DNA of 64,000 nt, from contig NZ_SMGG01000004.1 in NCBI RefSeq assembly GCF_004339245.1, forward strand, positions 434,001 to 498,000, given 5' to 3'. The translations under genes and the position numbers were made by a program. Below, piece by piece: positions 1 through 8,234 of the stretch. The notes beneath the pieces were generated by a model. It did no database searches. It was not told where the DNA came from and saw only the letters and a program-made list of their open reading frames with translations. The first letter of the stretch is position 1, and each line of letters opens with the position of its first letter. The DNA comes from Seleniivibrio woodruffii (lineage in GTDB: Bacteria; Chrysiogenota; Deferribacteres; Deferribacterales; Geovibrionaceae).

Positions 1-229
1 GCAGGATCATCCCCTCAAGGATAGTGGCTACGCCGAATTTTTTAACCCTGTGCTTTTCATAAGCGTATGCGGCGAGTTTCATCGCCCCGTGTCCGTAGCC
101 GTCGGCTTTAACGATGGCTATAATGTCCGTTCCGGCCTTCTCTCTGGCCTGTTCAATGTTGTGTCCGAATGCCTTAAGGTCGATTTCGGCGTAAGTTGGT
201 CTTAGTGATTTAATCTTAGTCTTTGTCAT
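1..229 (-). CDS. alr: Alanine racemase, N-terminal part (runs off window)
   Basis: PLP enzyme interconverting L- and D-alanine for peptidoglycan. Only the first 76 codons are present. The start ATG lies at 227-229, inside the 3' end of prfB, with a 14-base overlap that suggests translational coupling. The translation reads YAEIDLKAFGHNI, then IVKADGYGHGA, the conserved block carrying the PLP-binding lysine. The catalytic C-terminal barrel and its tyrosine lie outside the window. It is probably the distal gene of the DUF3568-GNAT-pmbA-prfB run. The family call is firm; completeness cannot be judged. Confidence 0.9.
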   Translation of the reverse strand, partial: MTKTKIKSLRPTYAEIDLKAFGHNIEQAREKAGTDIIAIVKADGYGHGAMKLAAYAYEKHRVKKFGVATILEGMIL

Positions 230-1331
230 ACTCAATCCCTGCGTTATGTAACAGATACGCACGGATGAAAGCATCGAGGTTTCCGTCCATCACAGAGTCC
301 ACATTGCCTGTTTCGTGGCGGGTACGCAGGTCTTTCACCATTTTGTATGGGTGCATAACATATGATCTGATCTGGTTGCCCCAGCCGATATCGGTCTTGG
401 TGCTTTCCAGTTTCTGTTTCTCTTCATTCTTTTTTTCCAGTTCATATTCATAGAGTCTGGATTTAAGGATCTTCATGGCGTGAGCCTTGTTCTTGTGCTG
501 GCTGCGTTCGGACTGACATGTGACCACGATTCCTGTGGGAGCGTGGGTGATCCGTACGGCGGAGTCTGTTGTGTTGATGTGCTGTCCGCCTGCTCCGCCC
601 GCACGATAGGTGTCTATCTGCAGGTCGGATTCGCTTATCTCGATTTCGATGTCATCCTCTATCTCAGGCATAACGAAGACAGCCGCAAATGACGTGTGCC
701 TTCTGTTTGCGGAGTCGAAGGGGGATATGCGCACAAGTCTGTGAACGCCTGTCTCGCCTTTCAGGTAGCCGTAGCAGAATGCGCCTTTTATGTTGATGAC
801 GGCGTTTTTGATTCCCGCTTCGTCACCCTCCATGTAGTCCATTATCTCGTATTTGTATCCTCTGGTCTCTGCAAAGCGGATATACATGCGATAGAGCATG
901 GATGCCCAGTCGCTGGCCTCTGTTCCGCCTGCTCCTGAGTTGATGGTTATGATTGCGTTGTTGGAGTCGTTGGGGCCGCTGAGAACAAGCTGAAGCTCGA
1001 ACTCACGGACTTTCTTGCCGAACGCCTTAACTGCGTCCTCAACATCGGAATCAAGCCCCTCCTCGCCCTCTTTTATAAGCTCGAAAAGAACCTCAGTATC
1101 ATCTTTCAATGTCAGAAGCTCTTCCCATGATTCAAGTTTTTTCTTAAGCACAGACTGTTCTTTCAGAACGAGCTTGGACTCTTTCTTGGTCCAGAACTCA
1201 GGATCGTTCATGGACATTTCATCTATCTTTGCTATCTTCTTTCTGAGTTCGTCCTCGTTCATGGCAGTTGCGAAGCTTGCAACCTCTTTGTTCAGTTTTT
1301 CCGCTTCGCTTACAAGTTCGTCGATCATCAT
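216..1331 (-). CDS. prfB: Peptide chain release factor 2
   Basis: Class I release factor recognising UGA and UAA at the ribosomal A site. It has 371 residues, the normal length. The anticodon-like SPF motif is at residues 203-205 and the peptidyl-tRNA hydrolysis motif GGQ at 248-250. The N-terminal helical domain is read in one continuous frame from ATG at 1331. The programmed +1 frameshift (CUU UGA) used by many bacterial prfB genes is therefore absent. GGAG lies about 11 bases upstream of the chosen ATG. The gene follows pmbA after 6 bases and overlaps alr. Confidence 0.97.
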   Translation of the reverse strand: MMIDELVSEAEKLNKEVASFATAMNEDELRKKIAKIDEMSMNDPEFWTKKESKLVLKEQSVLKKKLESWEELLTLKDDTEVLFELIKEGEEGLDSDVEDAVKAFGKKVREFELQLVLSGPNDSNNAIITINSGAGGTEASDWASMLYRMYIRFAETRGYKYEIMDYMEGDEAGIKNAVINIKGAFCYGYLKGETGVHRLVRISPFDSANRRHTSFAAVFVMPEIEDDIEIEISESDLQIDTYRAGGAGGQHINTTDSAVRITHAPTGIVVTCQSERSQHKNKAHAMKILKSRLYEYELEKKNEEKQKLESTKTDIGWGNQIRSYVMHPYKMVKDLRTRHETGNVDSVMDGNLDAFIRAYLLHNAGIEYDKD

Positions 1332-1337
1332 ATAAGT

Positions 1338-2651
1338 TTATTCTCCGCTGACAGTCATTTTATCGAAAAGTGCCGAGGATGCCGTTATGCCCCCGAATGT
1401 TCTGTGGTCTTCAAAAACGCCCACAAGGCTTTTAAGCAGGTCTTTCAGGTTGCCGGAAAGCACAGCCTCACGGAAAGGATGAACCGTTCTGCCGTTTTTT
1501 ATGAGAAGTCCGGATATGCCTACGGAAAAATCACCGCTGACGGTGTCTGCCGTGTGCATTCCCATGACATCGGTGACTTTAACATATTCATTCATAAATT
1601 CATAAGGCATTTTGTCGGTGCTGGCTTTCAGAATAAGGTTTGAGGCACCTATTCCCATGCTGCCGCCCCTGCCCGCTCTGGCGTGTGCGGTGTTGCGCAT
1701 TCCCAGTGCCGATGAGGTGTAGCTGTTGTGCATGAAGGTGTCCAGAACGCCCTCTGTGAATATGGGTGTTATGCCTGTGCGCAGTCCCTCATCGTCAAAG
1801 TTGCAGGATCCTGTGCCGCCCTTCATGTGCGGGTCGTCAAACAGGGTGAACGCTTCCGATGCGGCGTTTTTTCCCAGACTGTCGCCCAGAACGCTTATGT
1901 TCTTGTACACGTTGTCGGCGTTTACCAGCTCAAGGATTATGCTGAGGAAATCCGCAGTTACGTTAGGAGCGAAAAGCACTCCGTATTTTCCGGTCTTCAG
2001 TCTTTTTCCGCCCAGAAGAGCACATGCGGCGATTGAAGCATCCTCTGCCGCCCTGATGTGTTCAAGGTGGTTCAGCGAACAGCTGTCGGAATATCCCGCC
2101 CCGTCCTGCTCGCCTTTGTGGGATGCCACAAGGTATGTGTATGAAGAATAGTATGTTTTCTCGGAATAAAGATCATCCGTGAACGGCGTGATTATTCGGG
2201 TGGATTCTTTCACCGCAGATATAACCGACTGGTTCACCGTTTTAACGCGGATGTCGGAAGCCAGCGCAGTTTCAACCGCCTCCAGAGCCATTTCGGCCAT
2301 GCGGCCTGTGGTGAGTGATTCGAACCCGCCGTCATTCTGAATAAAGTTATCAACGTCTTCCGGTTTAAACGGCCTGATGTGGTCGTCCTTCGGCATGACG
2401 TTTATAACAGTTTCATGGTTTTTGAGAAAATTATCAACCGTTTCGGCATTTAAACCGTCGGCGCTCATTGAAACGACCCTTCCGTCTCTGAATGCACGGA
2501 TAACCATGCCCGATTCCGAGCCTATATCGATGCTTTCAACGGTTTTGCCGTTTAAAAGGACAGATTTTGAAACAGATTCGGAAGCGGTCACCGTGATGTT
2601 TTCGTATGTATCCCGATACCTCTCCAGAACCCTTTTTATATCATTACTCAT
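1338..2651 (-). CDS. pmbA: TldE/PmbA family metallopeptidase subunit
   Basis: 437-residue TldD/PmbA-fold protein. TldE is the non-catalytic partner of TldD; the TldD/TldE heterodimer degrades unfolded or modified peptides and matures some RiPPs and CcdA in E. coli. The C-terminal core shows the family blocks around residues 320-410 (GRGGSMGIGASN, VTDVMGMHTADTVSGDFSVGISG), but no HExxxH zinc motif, as expected for TldE. The catalytic partner tldD is in the same window at 59.7-61.1 kb in a different operon. The start overlaps the GNAT gene stop by 4 bases (ATGA). Confidence 0.93.
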   Translation of the reverse strand: MSNDIKRVLERYRDTYENITVTASESVSKSVLLNGKTVESIDIGSESGMVIRAFRDGRVVSMSADGLNAETVDNFLKNHETVINVMPKDDHIRPFKPEDVDNFIQNDGGFESLTTGRMAEMALEAVETALASDIRVKTVNQSVISAVKESTRIITPFTDDLYSEKTYYSSYTYLVASHKGEQDGAGYSDSCSLNHLEHIRAAEDASIAACALLGGKRLKTGKYGVLFAPNVTADFLSIILELVNADNVYKNISVLGDSLGKNAASEAFTLFDDPHMKGGTGSCNFDDEGLRTGITPIFTEGVLDTFMHNSYTSSALGMRNTAHARAGRGGSMGIGASNLILKASTDKMPYEFMNEYVKVTDVMGMHTADTVSGDFSVGISGLLIKNGRTVHPFREAVLSGNLKDLLKSLVGVFEDHRTFGGITASSALFDKMTVSGE

Positions 2652-3097
2652 AACTTCCGTTTCATTGCAATTTCGTCGCAGTCGGGAAACTTAGCACATT
2701 TAAGGCAGTCCGACCATATCTTTTTCGGGAGATTCTCTTTTTCTATCTCGGTGAAGCCGAGTTTTCCGAAAAATCCTGGCTGATAGGTCAAAAGGAACGC
2801 ATCGGTGATGCCCACTTCTCTGGCCATCTGCATTGCGCTTTCTACAACAGCCGTCCCGATTCCCTTCTTGGTGCTGAACTGGCTGACAGCAACAGAGCGG
2901 ATCTCCGCCAGATTCTCCCATGTGGGGTGCATTGCGCAGCAGCCGAGGATCTCTCCACCCTCGTCCCATACAACGAACTCAAGAATCTTTTCGTATATTT
3001 CGTTTATGCTCACAGGGAGCATAAGCCCCACCTTTGCGTGGGTGTTCACAAGTTCCTGAATATTCTTGGCATCAGCCATCACGGCTTTTCTTATCAT
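2648..3097 (-). CDS. GNAT N-acetyltransferase, short ArgA-like
   Basis: 149-residue GCN5-related acetyltransferase using acetyl-CoA. The acetyl-CoA loop region reads SVAVSQFSTKKGIGTAVVESA. The C-terminus, with LPKKIWSDCLKCAKFPDCDE, matches the signature of the short stand-alone N-acetylglutamate synthase-like family (COG1246) that can start arginine synthesis. Here it sits with pmbA and prfB rather than with arg genes, so the glutamate substrate is an inference. Both ends overlap neighbours by 4 bases, which indicates translational coupling. Confidence 0.8.
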   Translation of the reverse strand: MIRKAVMADAKNIQELVNTHAKVGLMLPVSINEIYEKILEFVVWDEGGEILGCCAMHPTWENLAEIRSVAVSQFSTKKGIGTAVVESAMQMAREVGITDAFLLTYQPGFFGKLGFTEIEKENLPKKIWSDCLKCAKFPDCDEIAMKRKL

Positions 3098-3489
3098 TTT
3101 ATGGTTTCCTTGATGAACAGTCTGTATATTCTCACAGCGGTATCTTTATCGGGTATAAGCTCTATGTTCTTCTTAGCGTTGATAGACATTTTAATGCTTT
3201 CGGCATTGAACGGTTCAATTCGCACATAGATTGCGGATGTGGCGGTTTTCGCCTCAATTTTTCCGTCGGCAATGCTGGAAACGTTTATCTTTGCATCCTC
3301 TTTGTTCAGAATGCCGATCATGACCTCAAACGCCTGCTCTTTGGACATAACGAAAGTGTCGGTCATTGTGTCGTTGGTGGTTGAGTAAACAGCGCCGCCG
3401 GCGGCACCTGCGAATATCAGAGGGGCGGGAAAACAGCCCCACATAAAGGCCGAAACCGCAAGAGCAAGAACTAATTTATGAAATGTCAT
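3094..3489 (-). CDS. DUF3568-like small lipoprotein/exported protein
   Basis: 131 residues. A hydrophobic N-terminal signal (LVLALAVSAFMWGC) ends in a possible lipidation cysteine, although the box is weak because Met rather than Leu stands at -3. An Ala/Gly-rich stretch follows, then a domain with alternating beta-strand and helix patterns typical of DUF3568, a family of unknown function. First gene of the operon that continues with the GNAT gene, pmbA, prfB and alr. A promoter candidate lies at 3523-3551. No function can be given. Confidence 0.7.
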   Translation of the reverse strand: MTFHKLVLALAVSAFMWGCFPAPLIFAGAAGGAVYSTTNDTMTDTFVMSKEQAFEVMIGILNKEDAKINVSSIADGKIEAKTATSAIYVRIEPFNAESIKMSINAKKNIELIPDKDTAVRIYRLFIKETIK

Positions 3490-3522
3490 GGCTACCTCTC
3501 AAATTCTTTATTTATTGAATAC

Positions 3523-3551
3523 TTTATAGAACTGACAGATTTTTTTCAAGA
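3523..3551 (-). promoter_or_regulatory. Candidate sigma70 promoter for the DUF3568 operon
   Basis: On the minus strand, TATAAA (3523-3528) lies 17 bases from TCTTGA (3546-3551). An alternative reading has TTGAAA with a 15-base spacer. It is divergent from, and nearly abuts, the pyr promoter at 3559-3588. The match is moderate only. Confidence 0.4.
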
Positions 3552-3558
3552 AAATTCA

Positions 3559-3588
3559 TTGACAATTCAAAATGCGGGAGGCTATTAT
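3559..3588 (+). promoter_or_regulatory. Sigma70 promoter of the pyrRBC operon
   Basis: A perfect -35 TTGACA (3559-3564), an 18-base spacer and -10 TATTAT (3583-3588). Transcription should start near 3595, giving a leader of about 115 bases before pyrR that contains a terminator hairpin. Confidence 0.75.
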
Positions 3589-3599
3589 CTCAAGGGTGA

Positions 3600-3641
3600 A
3601 TGATGAGAGAGCGAATTAACATTTTACACACACATTTGTAA
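3600..3641 (+). CDS. Possible 13-codon pyr leader peptide
   Basis: A short frame opens at ATGATG (3600-3605) after an AAGGGTGA segment. It encodes MMRERINILHTHL and stops at 3639-3641, only 7 bases before the terminator stem begins. A ribosome at that stop would cover the upstream stem arm. The geometry recalls the pyrL leader of E. coli pyrBI. The ribosome site lies very close to the predicted transcription start, so translation is uncertain. Confidence 0.3.
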   Translation: MMRERINILHTHL

Positions 3642-3648
3642 TTGGCAG

Positions 3649-3688
3649 GCCTTTTAGCCGCATGGAGCGGTTAAAAGGCTTTTTTTTT
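3649..3688 (+). terminator. Intrinsic terminator/attenuator upstream of pyrR
   Basis: A 13-bp stem (arms 3649-3661 and 3667-3679, one G-T wobble) with a 5-base loop is followed directly by nine T residues (3680-3688). It lies between a strong promoter and pyrR, which is the classical position of a pyr attenuator. An obvious PyrR-binding loop or antiterminator consensus could not be identified. Confidence 0.85.
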
Positions 3689-3708
3689 GAATAAACGGAG
3701 GTTGAGAA

Positions 3709-4245
3709 ATGTCCGCAAAGGAAATAATGAACAAGGATGAAATGGCCAGAACCCTTAACAGGATGGTGTTTCAGATTCTTGAGGCGGTCAGGGGCGAAGA
3801 AGGCTTCTGTCTGGTGGGAATCCGCAAAGGCGGTGCCACTCTGGCAAAGCGCATGGCAGATATTCTGGCCAGAGAGGGTGTTAAGAACATCCGGCTTGGA
3901 TATCTGGACATCACTCTCTACAGAGACGACCTGAGCAGCATCCACGACTATCCCGTTCTGCACAGCACTGAGCTTAATTTCGATGTCACAGGGCAGAATA
4001 TAGTGCTGGTGGACGATGTGATCTACACCGGAAGAACCACAAGAGCCGCTCTGGATGCCCTGATTGACCTTGGAAGACCGAAAAAGATCCTTCTGGCGGC
4101 ATTTATCGACAGAGGCCACAGAGAACTACCCATTCAGCCTGATTTCACCGGAAAAACAGTGCCCACATCACGCAGTGAACTGGTTGATGTGAAACTTGAG
4201 GAAGATGGCGGAACTGATTGTATTACAATAAATAAAAAAGCCTAG
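3709..4245 (+). CDS. pyrR: PyrR bifunctional pyr regulator / uracil phosphoribosyltransferase
   Basis: 178 residues with a type I phosphoribosyltransferase fold. The PRPP-binding loop VLVDDVIYTGRTTRAALDAL is near residues 102-121, and VGIRKGG lies near residue 36. In Gram-positive bacteria PyrR binds pyr leader RNA with UMP or UTP and promotes termination. In other bacteria it may act mainly as a UPRTase. The terminator in its own leader argues for a regulatory role here. Start ATG at 3709 has a good GGAGG 7 bases upstream. pyrB follows after 19 bases. Confidence 0.95.
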   Translation: MSAKEIMNKDEMARTLNRMVFQILEAVRGEEGFCLVGIRKGGATLAKRMADILAREGVKNIRLGYLDITLYRDDLSSIHDYPVLHSTELNFDVTGQNIVLVDDVIYTGRTTRAALDALIDLGRPKKILLAAFIDRGHRELPIQPDFTGKTVPTSRSELVDVKLEEDGGTDCITINKKA

Positions 4246-4264
4246 AACATAAAGGAGTCCAACA

Positions 4265-5215
4265 ATGGCTTACAAAAGAAAAGACCTTTTGGGGATGAAG
4301 GATCTGAGCAAAGAAGAGATATTATATCTTCTGGACACAGCGCAGCAGTTCACTGAAATTAACGAACGTGATGTTAAAAAAGTGCCTACGCTGAAAGGGA
4401 AAACGGTTATAAACCTTTTCTTCGAACCATCAACAAGAACCAGAACCTCTTTCGAGATTGCGGGCAAGAGGCTCTCGGCGGACACAATAAATTTCACTTC
4501 GTCCTCAAGCAGTACCACAAAGGGCGAAACCCTTATAGATACAGTAAAAAATATGGAATCCATGCACTCTGACATATTCGTGGTGCGCCATGCCTATTCA
4601 GGCTCGGTAAAATTCATAGCCGAACATACTGATGCGAAGGTCATAAATGCCGGAGACGGACTGAACGAGCACCCAACTCAGGCACTTCTGGACATGCTGA
4701 CCATCCGCCAGAGCAAAGGCAGGCTGGAAGGCCTTGAAGTTGCCATCATAGGCGATATTACCCACTCCAGAGTGGCTCGGTCCGATGTGTGGGCTATGAC
4801 TAAACTGGGCGTAAATGTGCGCCTCTTCGGTCCCACAACAATGATTCCCAAACACTCGGAGGTTTTCGGCTGCCGTGTGTGCAAATCCATGCACGAAGCG
4901 GTCGAAGGTGCGGACGTTATCATTATGCTCCGCATCCAGAGGGAGCGTCAGGGCAAACTGCTGATACCCTCTACAAAAGAATATGCTAAATATTTCGGTC
5001 TGACAAAAGACAAGCTGACTCTGGCAAAACCGGATGCCCTCGTGATGCATCCCGGCCCCATAAACAGAGGGGTTGAGCTTATGAGCAACGTTGCCGACGG
5101 CGATCAGTCGGGCGTTCTCAGACAGGTATCAAACGGTGTGGCCGTGCGTATGGCTGCGCTCTACATATTAGGTATCGGCAACAACAAGGGAGGAATGGAT
5201 GAAAACGCTTCTTAA
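4265..5215 (+). CDS. pyrB: Aspartate carbamoyltransferase catalytic subunit
   Basis: Condenses carbamoyl phosphate with aspartate, the first committed pyrimidine step. 316 residues, the standard length. The carbamoyl-phosphate motif STRTR is at residues 56-60, HPTQALLD near 138 and the aspartate-binding HPGPINRG near 265. No pyrI regulatory subunit is nearby; as in other pyrB-pyrC arrangements the enzyme may associate with the dihydroorotase. GGAG precedes the ATG. The 3' end overlaps pyrC by 17 bases. Confidence 0.97.
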   Translation: MAYKRKDLLGMKDLSKEEILYLLDTAQQFTEINERDVKKVPTLKGKTVINLFFEPSTRTRTSFEIAGKRLSADTINFTSSSSSTTKGETLIDTVKNMESMHSDIFVVRHAYSGSVKFIAEHTDAKVINAGDGLNEHPTQALLDMLTIRQSKGRLEGLEVAIIGDITHSRVARSDVWAMTKLGVNVRLFGPTTMIPKHSEVFGCRVCKSMHEAVEGADVIIMLRIQRERQGKLLIPSTKEYAKYFGLTKDKLTLAKPDALVMHPGPINRGVELMSNVADGDQSGVLRQVSNGVAVRMAALYILGIGNNKGGMDENAS

Positions 5216-6476
5216 GAACTGCAAGATTGTAAACCACGACAAGATCACCGAGGGCAACATCCTCATAGACGGCGAAATCATCGCCTCCGTTACCGCATCC
5301 GCAGATGAAAAAGCGGACAAGGTCATAGACTGCAAAGGAAAATATGCTGTTCCCGGTCTGATAGACCTCCATGTTCACTTCCGTGACCCCGGACTTGAGT
5401 ATAAAGAGGATATAACCTCCGGAGCCAAAGCCGCTGTTGCGGGCGGTGTTACGGCCGCCTGTCCCATGGCAAACACAAAACCAGTGAACGATAACAGGAT
5501 CATAACCGAATACATGATAAAGAAGGCCAAAGAGGACGGACTCATTGATATCTTCCCCATCGGCGCAATGACAAAAGGTATGGAAGGCGAAGAGCTTACG
5601 GAAATGGGCGATATGGTTGAAGGCGGAGCCATAGGCTTCTCCGACGACGGAAAACCCGTTTGCAGCGCAGAGGTCTTCCGCCGTGCCGCCGAGTATGCAG
5701 CTCAGTTCGGCTCATTCGTTATAAGCCACGCCGAAGACAAAAGCCTCGCAGGTGCAGGTGTGATCCATGAAGGCGAGGTTTCCGCAATCACCGGTCTCAG
5801 AGGCATCCCTTCCGAGTCCGAAGAGGTTATGGTCGCCCGTGACATTCTTATGTCAAAACTTACAGGCGCACACGTCCACATCTGTCACATCAGCTCAAAA
5901 GGCACTCTGGAGCTTATCAAATGGGGTAAGTCTATGGGATATAACGTAACATGTGAGGTTACGCCCCACCACTTCACCCTTACCGATAAAGAGCTTCTGG
6001 GCTATGACACAAACTGCAAGATGAATCCTCCGCTCCGTGCGCAGGAGGACGTCGACGCTATGATAGAAGGCCTTAGAAACGGCGACATCGACTGCATAGT
6101 GACCGACCATGCGCCCCACTCCCGTGACGAAAAAGCGCAGGAGTTCGACCTCGCTCCTTTCGGTATGACAGGAATCCAGACCATGCTTCCGCTGTCGCTG
6201 GCTCTGGTTGAAAAAGGTGTGATAGATATGCCCGCATTCGTCAGGCTGACATCATACACCCCTGCAAAACTTATTAAAAAGAACGACAGAGGCGAGATTG
6301 CGGTGGGCAAACTTGCGGATATAGCCATAGTTGATCCCGATCTTGAGTATGTTTTTGATATGGAACTGAACCGGTCGAAATCGGTGAACACACCCTACAT
6401 CGGCAAAACCCTTAAAGGAGCGGCTCTCTACACCATCAAAAGCGGCAGGGTTGTTTTCGAATTTCCCACAAAATAA
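5199..6476 (+). CDS. pyrC: Dihydroorotase
   Basis: Amidohydrolase that cyclises carbamoyl aspartate to dihydroorotate. 425 residues, the long form usually found next to pyrB. The zinc ligands HVHFRDPG start at H58 and H60; later histidines occur in SHAEDK, HICHIS and the DHAPHS block, which carries the catalytic aspartate. It starts inside pyrB with GGAGG just upstream (AAGGGAGGAATG). A bidirectional-looking terminator follows at 6486. Confidence 0.96.
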   Translation: MKTLLKNCKIVNHDKITEGNILIDGEIIASVTASADEKADKVIDCKGKYAVPGLIDLHVHFRDPGLEYKEDITSGAKAAVAGGVTAACPMANTKPVNDNRIITEYMIKKAKEDGLIDIFPIGAMTKGMEGEELTEMGDMVEGGAIGFSDDGKPVCSAEVFRRAAEYAAQFGSFVISHAEDKSLAGAGVIHEGEVSAITGLRGIPSESEEVMVARDILMSKLTGAHVHICHISSKGTLELIKWGKSMGYNVTCEVTPHHFTLTDKELLGYDTNCKMNPPLRAQEDVDAMIEGLRNGDIDCIVTDHAPHSRDEKAQEFDLAPFGMTGIQTMLPLSLALVEKGVIDMPAFVRLTSYTPAKLIKKNDRGEIAVGKLADIAIVDPDLEYVFDMELNRSKSVNTPYIGKTLKGAALYTIKSGRVVFEFPTK

Positions 6477-6485
6477 CAAAGATAT

Positions 6486-6523
6486 ACCGCCGGACTTCAA
6501 ACGGGTTCGGCGGTTATTTTTTT
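6486..6523 (+). terminator. Intrinsic terminator of the pyr operon
   Basis: Arms ACCGCCG (6486-6492) and CGGCGGT (6508-6514) enclose a 15-base loop and are followed by TATTTTTTTA. It overlaps the stop codon of the convergent binding-protein gene, so it separates the two transcripts. Confidence 0.8.
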
Positions 6524-7596
6524 ATCGTTATCCCCTTCTCGGAAAATATCAGATTTTTAAAAACAGGAATGGTCTGGGGAACGTTTTCAAAGAACCCAGA
6601 GCCTGTGAACTCCCTTGAAATATCGTCCGCACGTGTGGTTATGTTCTCAGCTCCGAAAAGATCCGGATACATTGCCGTTCCTATGTAATAGGAGTTTATC
6701 AGCAGGTTTTCATAGCGGGCGGAGTATCTGTTGTAAGGCAAGATTGTGAAAACCTTTCCGTTCTTCACCGCCGGAAGACTTCTGAAAAGCTCTTTATTAG
6801 CCGCATAGTCCTGTTTCAGCCTTTCCAGCATGGTGTATTCAACAAAAATGTATTCAGGCTGATGTTCCGCCAGTTCTTTGAATGTTATGTCCAGATACGA
6901 TGTCTGGGCAGTTGTGCTGGAACCGATGCATCTCTGATTCATATATCTGAGATAGATATAGCATTTTTCAACCGTATAGCCGTCTTTCAGATCTTTGTAC
7001 TGCTGCGACAGTATGAACACCCTCTTCTTTTCAGTATCCCTTGTTCTGTCTATCAGCTCTTTGCGGGTTCTGGCCATAAAGTTTGCGATATCCTGCATGT
7101 TTTTCCGGTCGTCAAAAACAACACCAGCCAGACGAAGCGACTGCATTATGCTTTCATAGTTCAGATATCCGGTTTCGGAACAGTTCAGAGCCGCAACGGT
7201 GCTGTTCACGGAGGATGCCAGTTTCTCCACCTGCCTGTTATTAAGTCCGGTTGTTATGATTAGTTCCGGTTTCGCATCGTTGATAGCCTGATAATCGGGA
7301 GTAAAACTGAGATATGATCTGAAAACCGGCGCAAGGATATCGTAGTTATCCGGATAGGCGCAGGAACATGTTTTTCGTGTCTTGTCTATTGATGCCGGAA
7401 TGTCTCTGGTCACCAGCCAATAGGCATAGTCGGTGTATTCCGCCAGTGCCGACGAAGCAGGACCAACCGCTGAAAGTCTTGTCAACTCTTCAGGAATCAG
7501 CACTTCCCTTCCGCATGCATCGATAAATTTGTTCGTGTCGGCATATGAAAAGCCGAACGGCAGAGCCATTAATAGTATAATAAAAAATTTAACCAT
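6514..7596 (-). CDS. Periplasmic iron-complex/cobalamin-type ABC substrate-binding protein
   Basis: 360 residues with a clear signal peptide (hydrophobic MVKFFIILLMALPFGFSYA, cleavage before Asp). The N-terminus has the FecB/BtuF-family opening (IDACGREVLIPEELTRLSAVGP), then KPELIITTGL and, towards the end, LPAVKNGKVFTI. These are typical of class III binding proteins for siderophores, haem or cobalamin. No permease or ATPase gene is adjacent, so it is an orphan in this window. The ligand cannot be told from sequence. An inverted repeat lies in its upstream region at 7606-7636. Confidence 0.82.
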   Translation of the reverse strand: MVKFFIILLMALPFGFSYADTNKFIDACGREVLIPEELTRLSAVGPASSALAEYTDYAYWLVTRDIPASIDKTRKTCSCAYPDNYDILAPVFRSYLSFTPDYQAINDAKPELIITTGLNNRQVEKLASSVNSTVAALNCSETGYLNYESIMQSLRLAGVVFDDRKNMQDIANFMARTRKELIDRTRDTEKKRVFILSQQYKDLKDGYTVEKCYIYLRYMNQRCIGSSTTAQTSYLDITFKELAEHQPEYIFVEYTMLERLKQDYAANKELFRSLPAVKNGKVFTILPYNRYSARYENLLINSYYIGTAMYPDLFGAENITTRADDISREFTGSGFFENVPQTIPVFKNLIFSEKGITIKK

Positions 7597-7605
7597 AGAT
7601 CACCG

Positions 7606-7636
7606 TATGATTCATAACAATATACAAATAATCATA
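7606..7636. promoter_or_regulatory. Inverted repeat between divergent genes, candidate operator
   Basis: TATGATT (7606-7612) and AATCATA (7630-7636) form a 7-base inverted repeat with a 17-base AT-rich spacer just upstream of the binding-protein start. A weak minus-strand promoter (TTGTTG, 18 bases, TATATT) overlaps it. It does not match a Fur box well. The regulator is unknown. Confidence 0.35.
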
Positions 7637-7702
7637 TGGAAGCAACAAAGATATTGACAAAAATGTTACCGATATGCTCAAAATCCATCAGAGGATAAGA
7701 AT

Positions 7703-8149
7703 ATGACAGATGAACAGCTTAATAAAGCCGCTGAAGAGGCGGTTTCACTTTTTAAAAGCGGATATTCCTGTTCCGAGGCGGTTCTGCTTGCTTTCGAAAA
7801 TAACTCGGACAAGACTTTCTCAGACGATGCAAAGAGAGGTATGTCAGCATTCGTTGAAGGTGTCAGCGGTTCCGGCTGCATCTGCGGTGCACTGGCAGGT
7901 GCTGTTTTCGTTCTCAGCACACTTGGCGGCAGGCTTAAAAATGACGAATCAATTCAACAGCTTAAAACTGCTTCAAAACGACTGCATGACGATTTTAGAA
8001 TGGAGTTTTCAAGTGCGTGCTGTCGGGTGATAACTGCAAAATCTGCAAAGATCTTCGGAATAGGAAAATACAACAGCTGCCACAAAACGGTTGAGTTCAG
8101 CATCAGGCGGGCACTTCAGCTTGCTTTTGAAAACGGTTGGATAAAATGA
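7703..8149 (+). CDS. C_GCAxxG_C_C family protein (probable redox-active)
   Basis: 148 residues. Cysteines at 23, 59, 61, 106, 107 and 126 follow the layout of the C_GCAxxG_C_C family: GYSCSEAVL near residue 20, GCICGALAGAV at 58-68, CC at 106-107 and a final Cys. The family occurs in anaerobes, is related to split-Soret cytochrome-type proteins and is thought to be redox active; no reaction is established. There is no signal peptide, so it is probably cytoplasmic. GAGG lies upstream of the ATG. It is divergent from the binding-protein gene. Confidence 0.8.
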   Translation: MTDEQLNKAAEEAVSLFKSGYSCSEAVLLAFENNSDKTFSDDAKRGMSAFVEGVSGSGCICGALAGAVFVLSTLGGRLKNDESIQQLKTASKRLHDDFRMEFSSACCRVITAKSAKIFGIGKYNSCHKTVEFSIRRALQLAFENGWIK

Positions 8150-8151
8150 CA

Positions 8152-8228
8152 AAAAAAATCCCGGTTACATGCTTTAAGGGGGGAGGAGGGATAAAGCATA
8201 GAAATAACCGGGCAATAGTCTGTTTGGT
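8152..8228 (-). ncRNA. Candidate small RNA with C-rich anti-Shine-Dalgarno loop
   Basis: A predicted transcript of about 77 nt from a strong minus-strand promoter (8235-8262) to a terminator. The 3' hairpin has an outer 8-bp stem (8160-8167 with 8205-8212) and an inner 8-bp stem (8169-8176 with 8192-8199), with five unpaired bases on one side. It is followed by AUUUUUUUU. The loop, read on the RNA, is UCCCUCCUCCCCCCU and contains CCUCCUCCC, complementary to GGAGG-type ribosome sites. The 5' part (about 16 nt) is unstructured. No ORF fits. Loops with CCUCCUCCC are known in alphaproteobacterial stress sRNAs; homology is not claimed. Confidence 0.6.
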
Positions 8229-8234
8229 ATTTGT

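Noticed and set aside
3592-3690. Classical PyrR-binding RNA loop
   Set aside because: I could not find the conserved loop or an antiterminator in the leader. Only the terminator is supported.
7606-7636. Fur box upstream of the iron-type binding protein
   Set aside because: The inverted repeat TATGATT-17-AATCATA does not match the 19-base GATAATGATAATCATTATC consensus well enough.
8177-8191. G-quadruplex on the plus strand (G-run rich loop)
   Set aside because: The runs are G6, G2 and G3, not four tracts of three. The sequence is better explained as the complement of the sRNA terminator loop.
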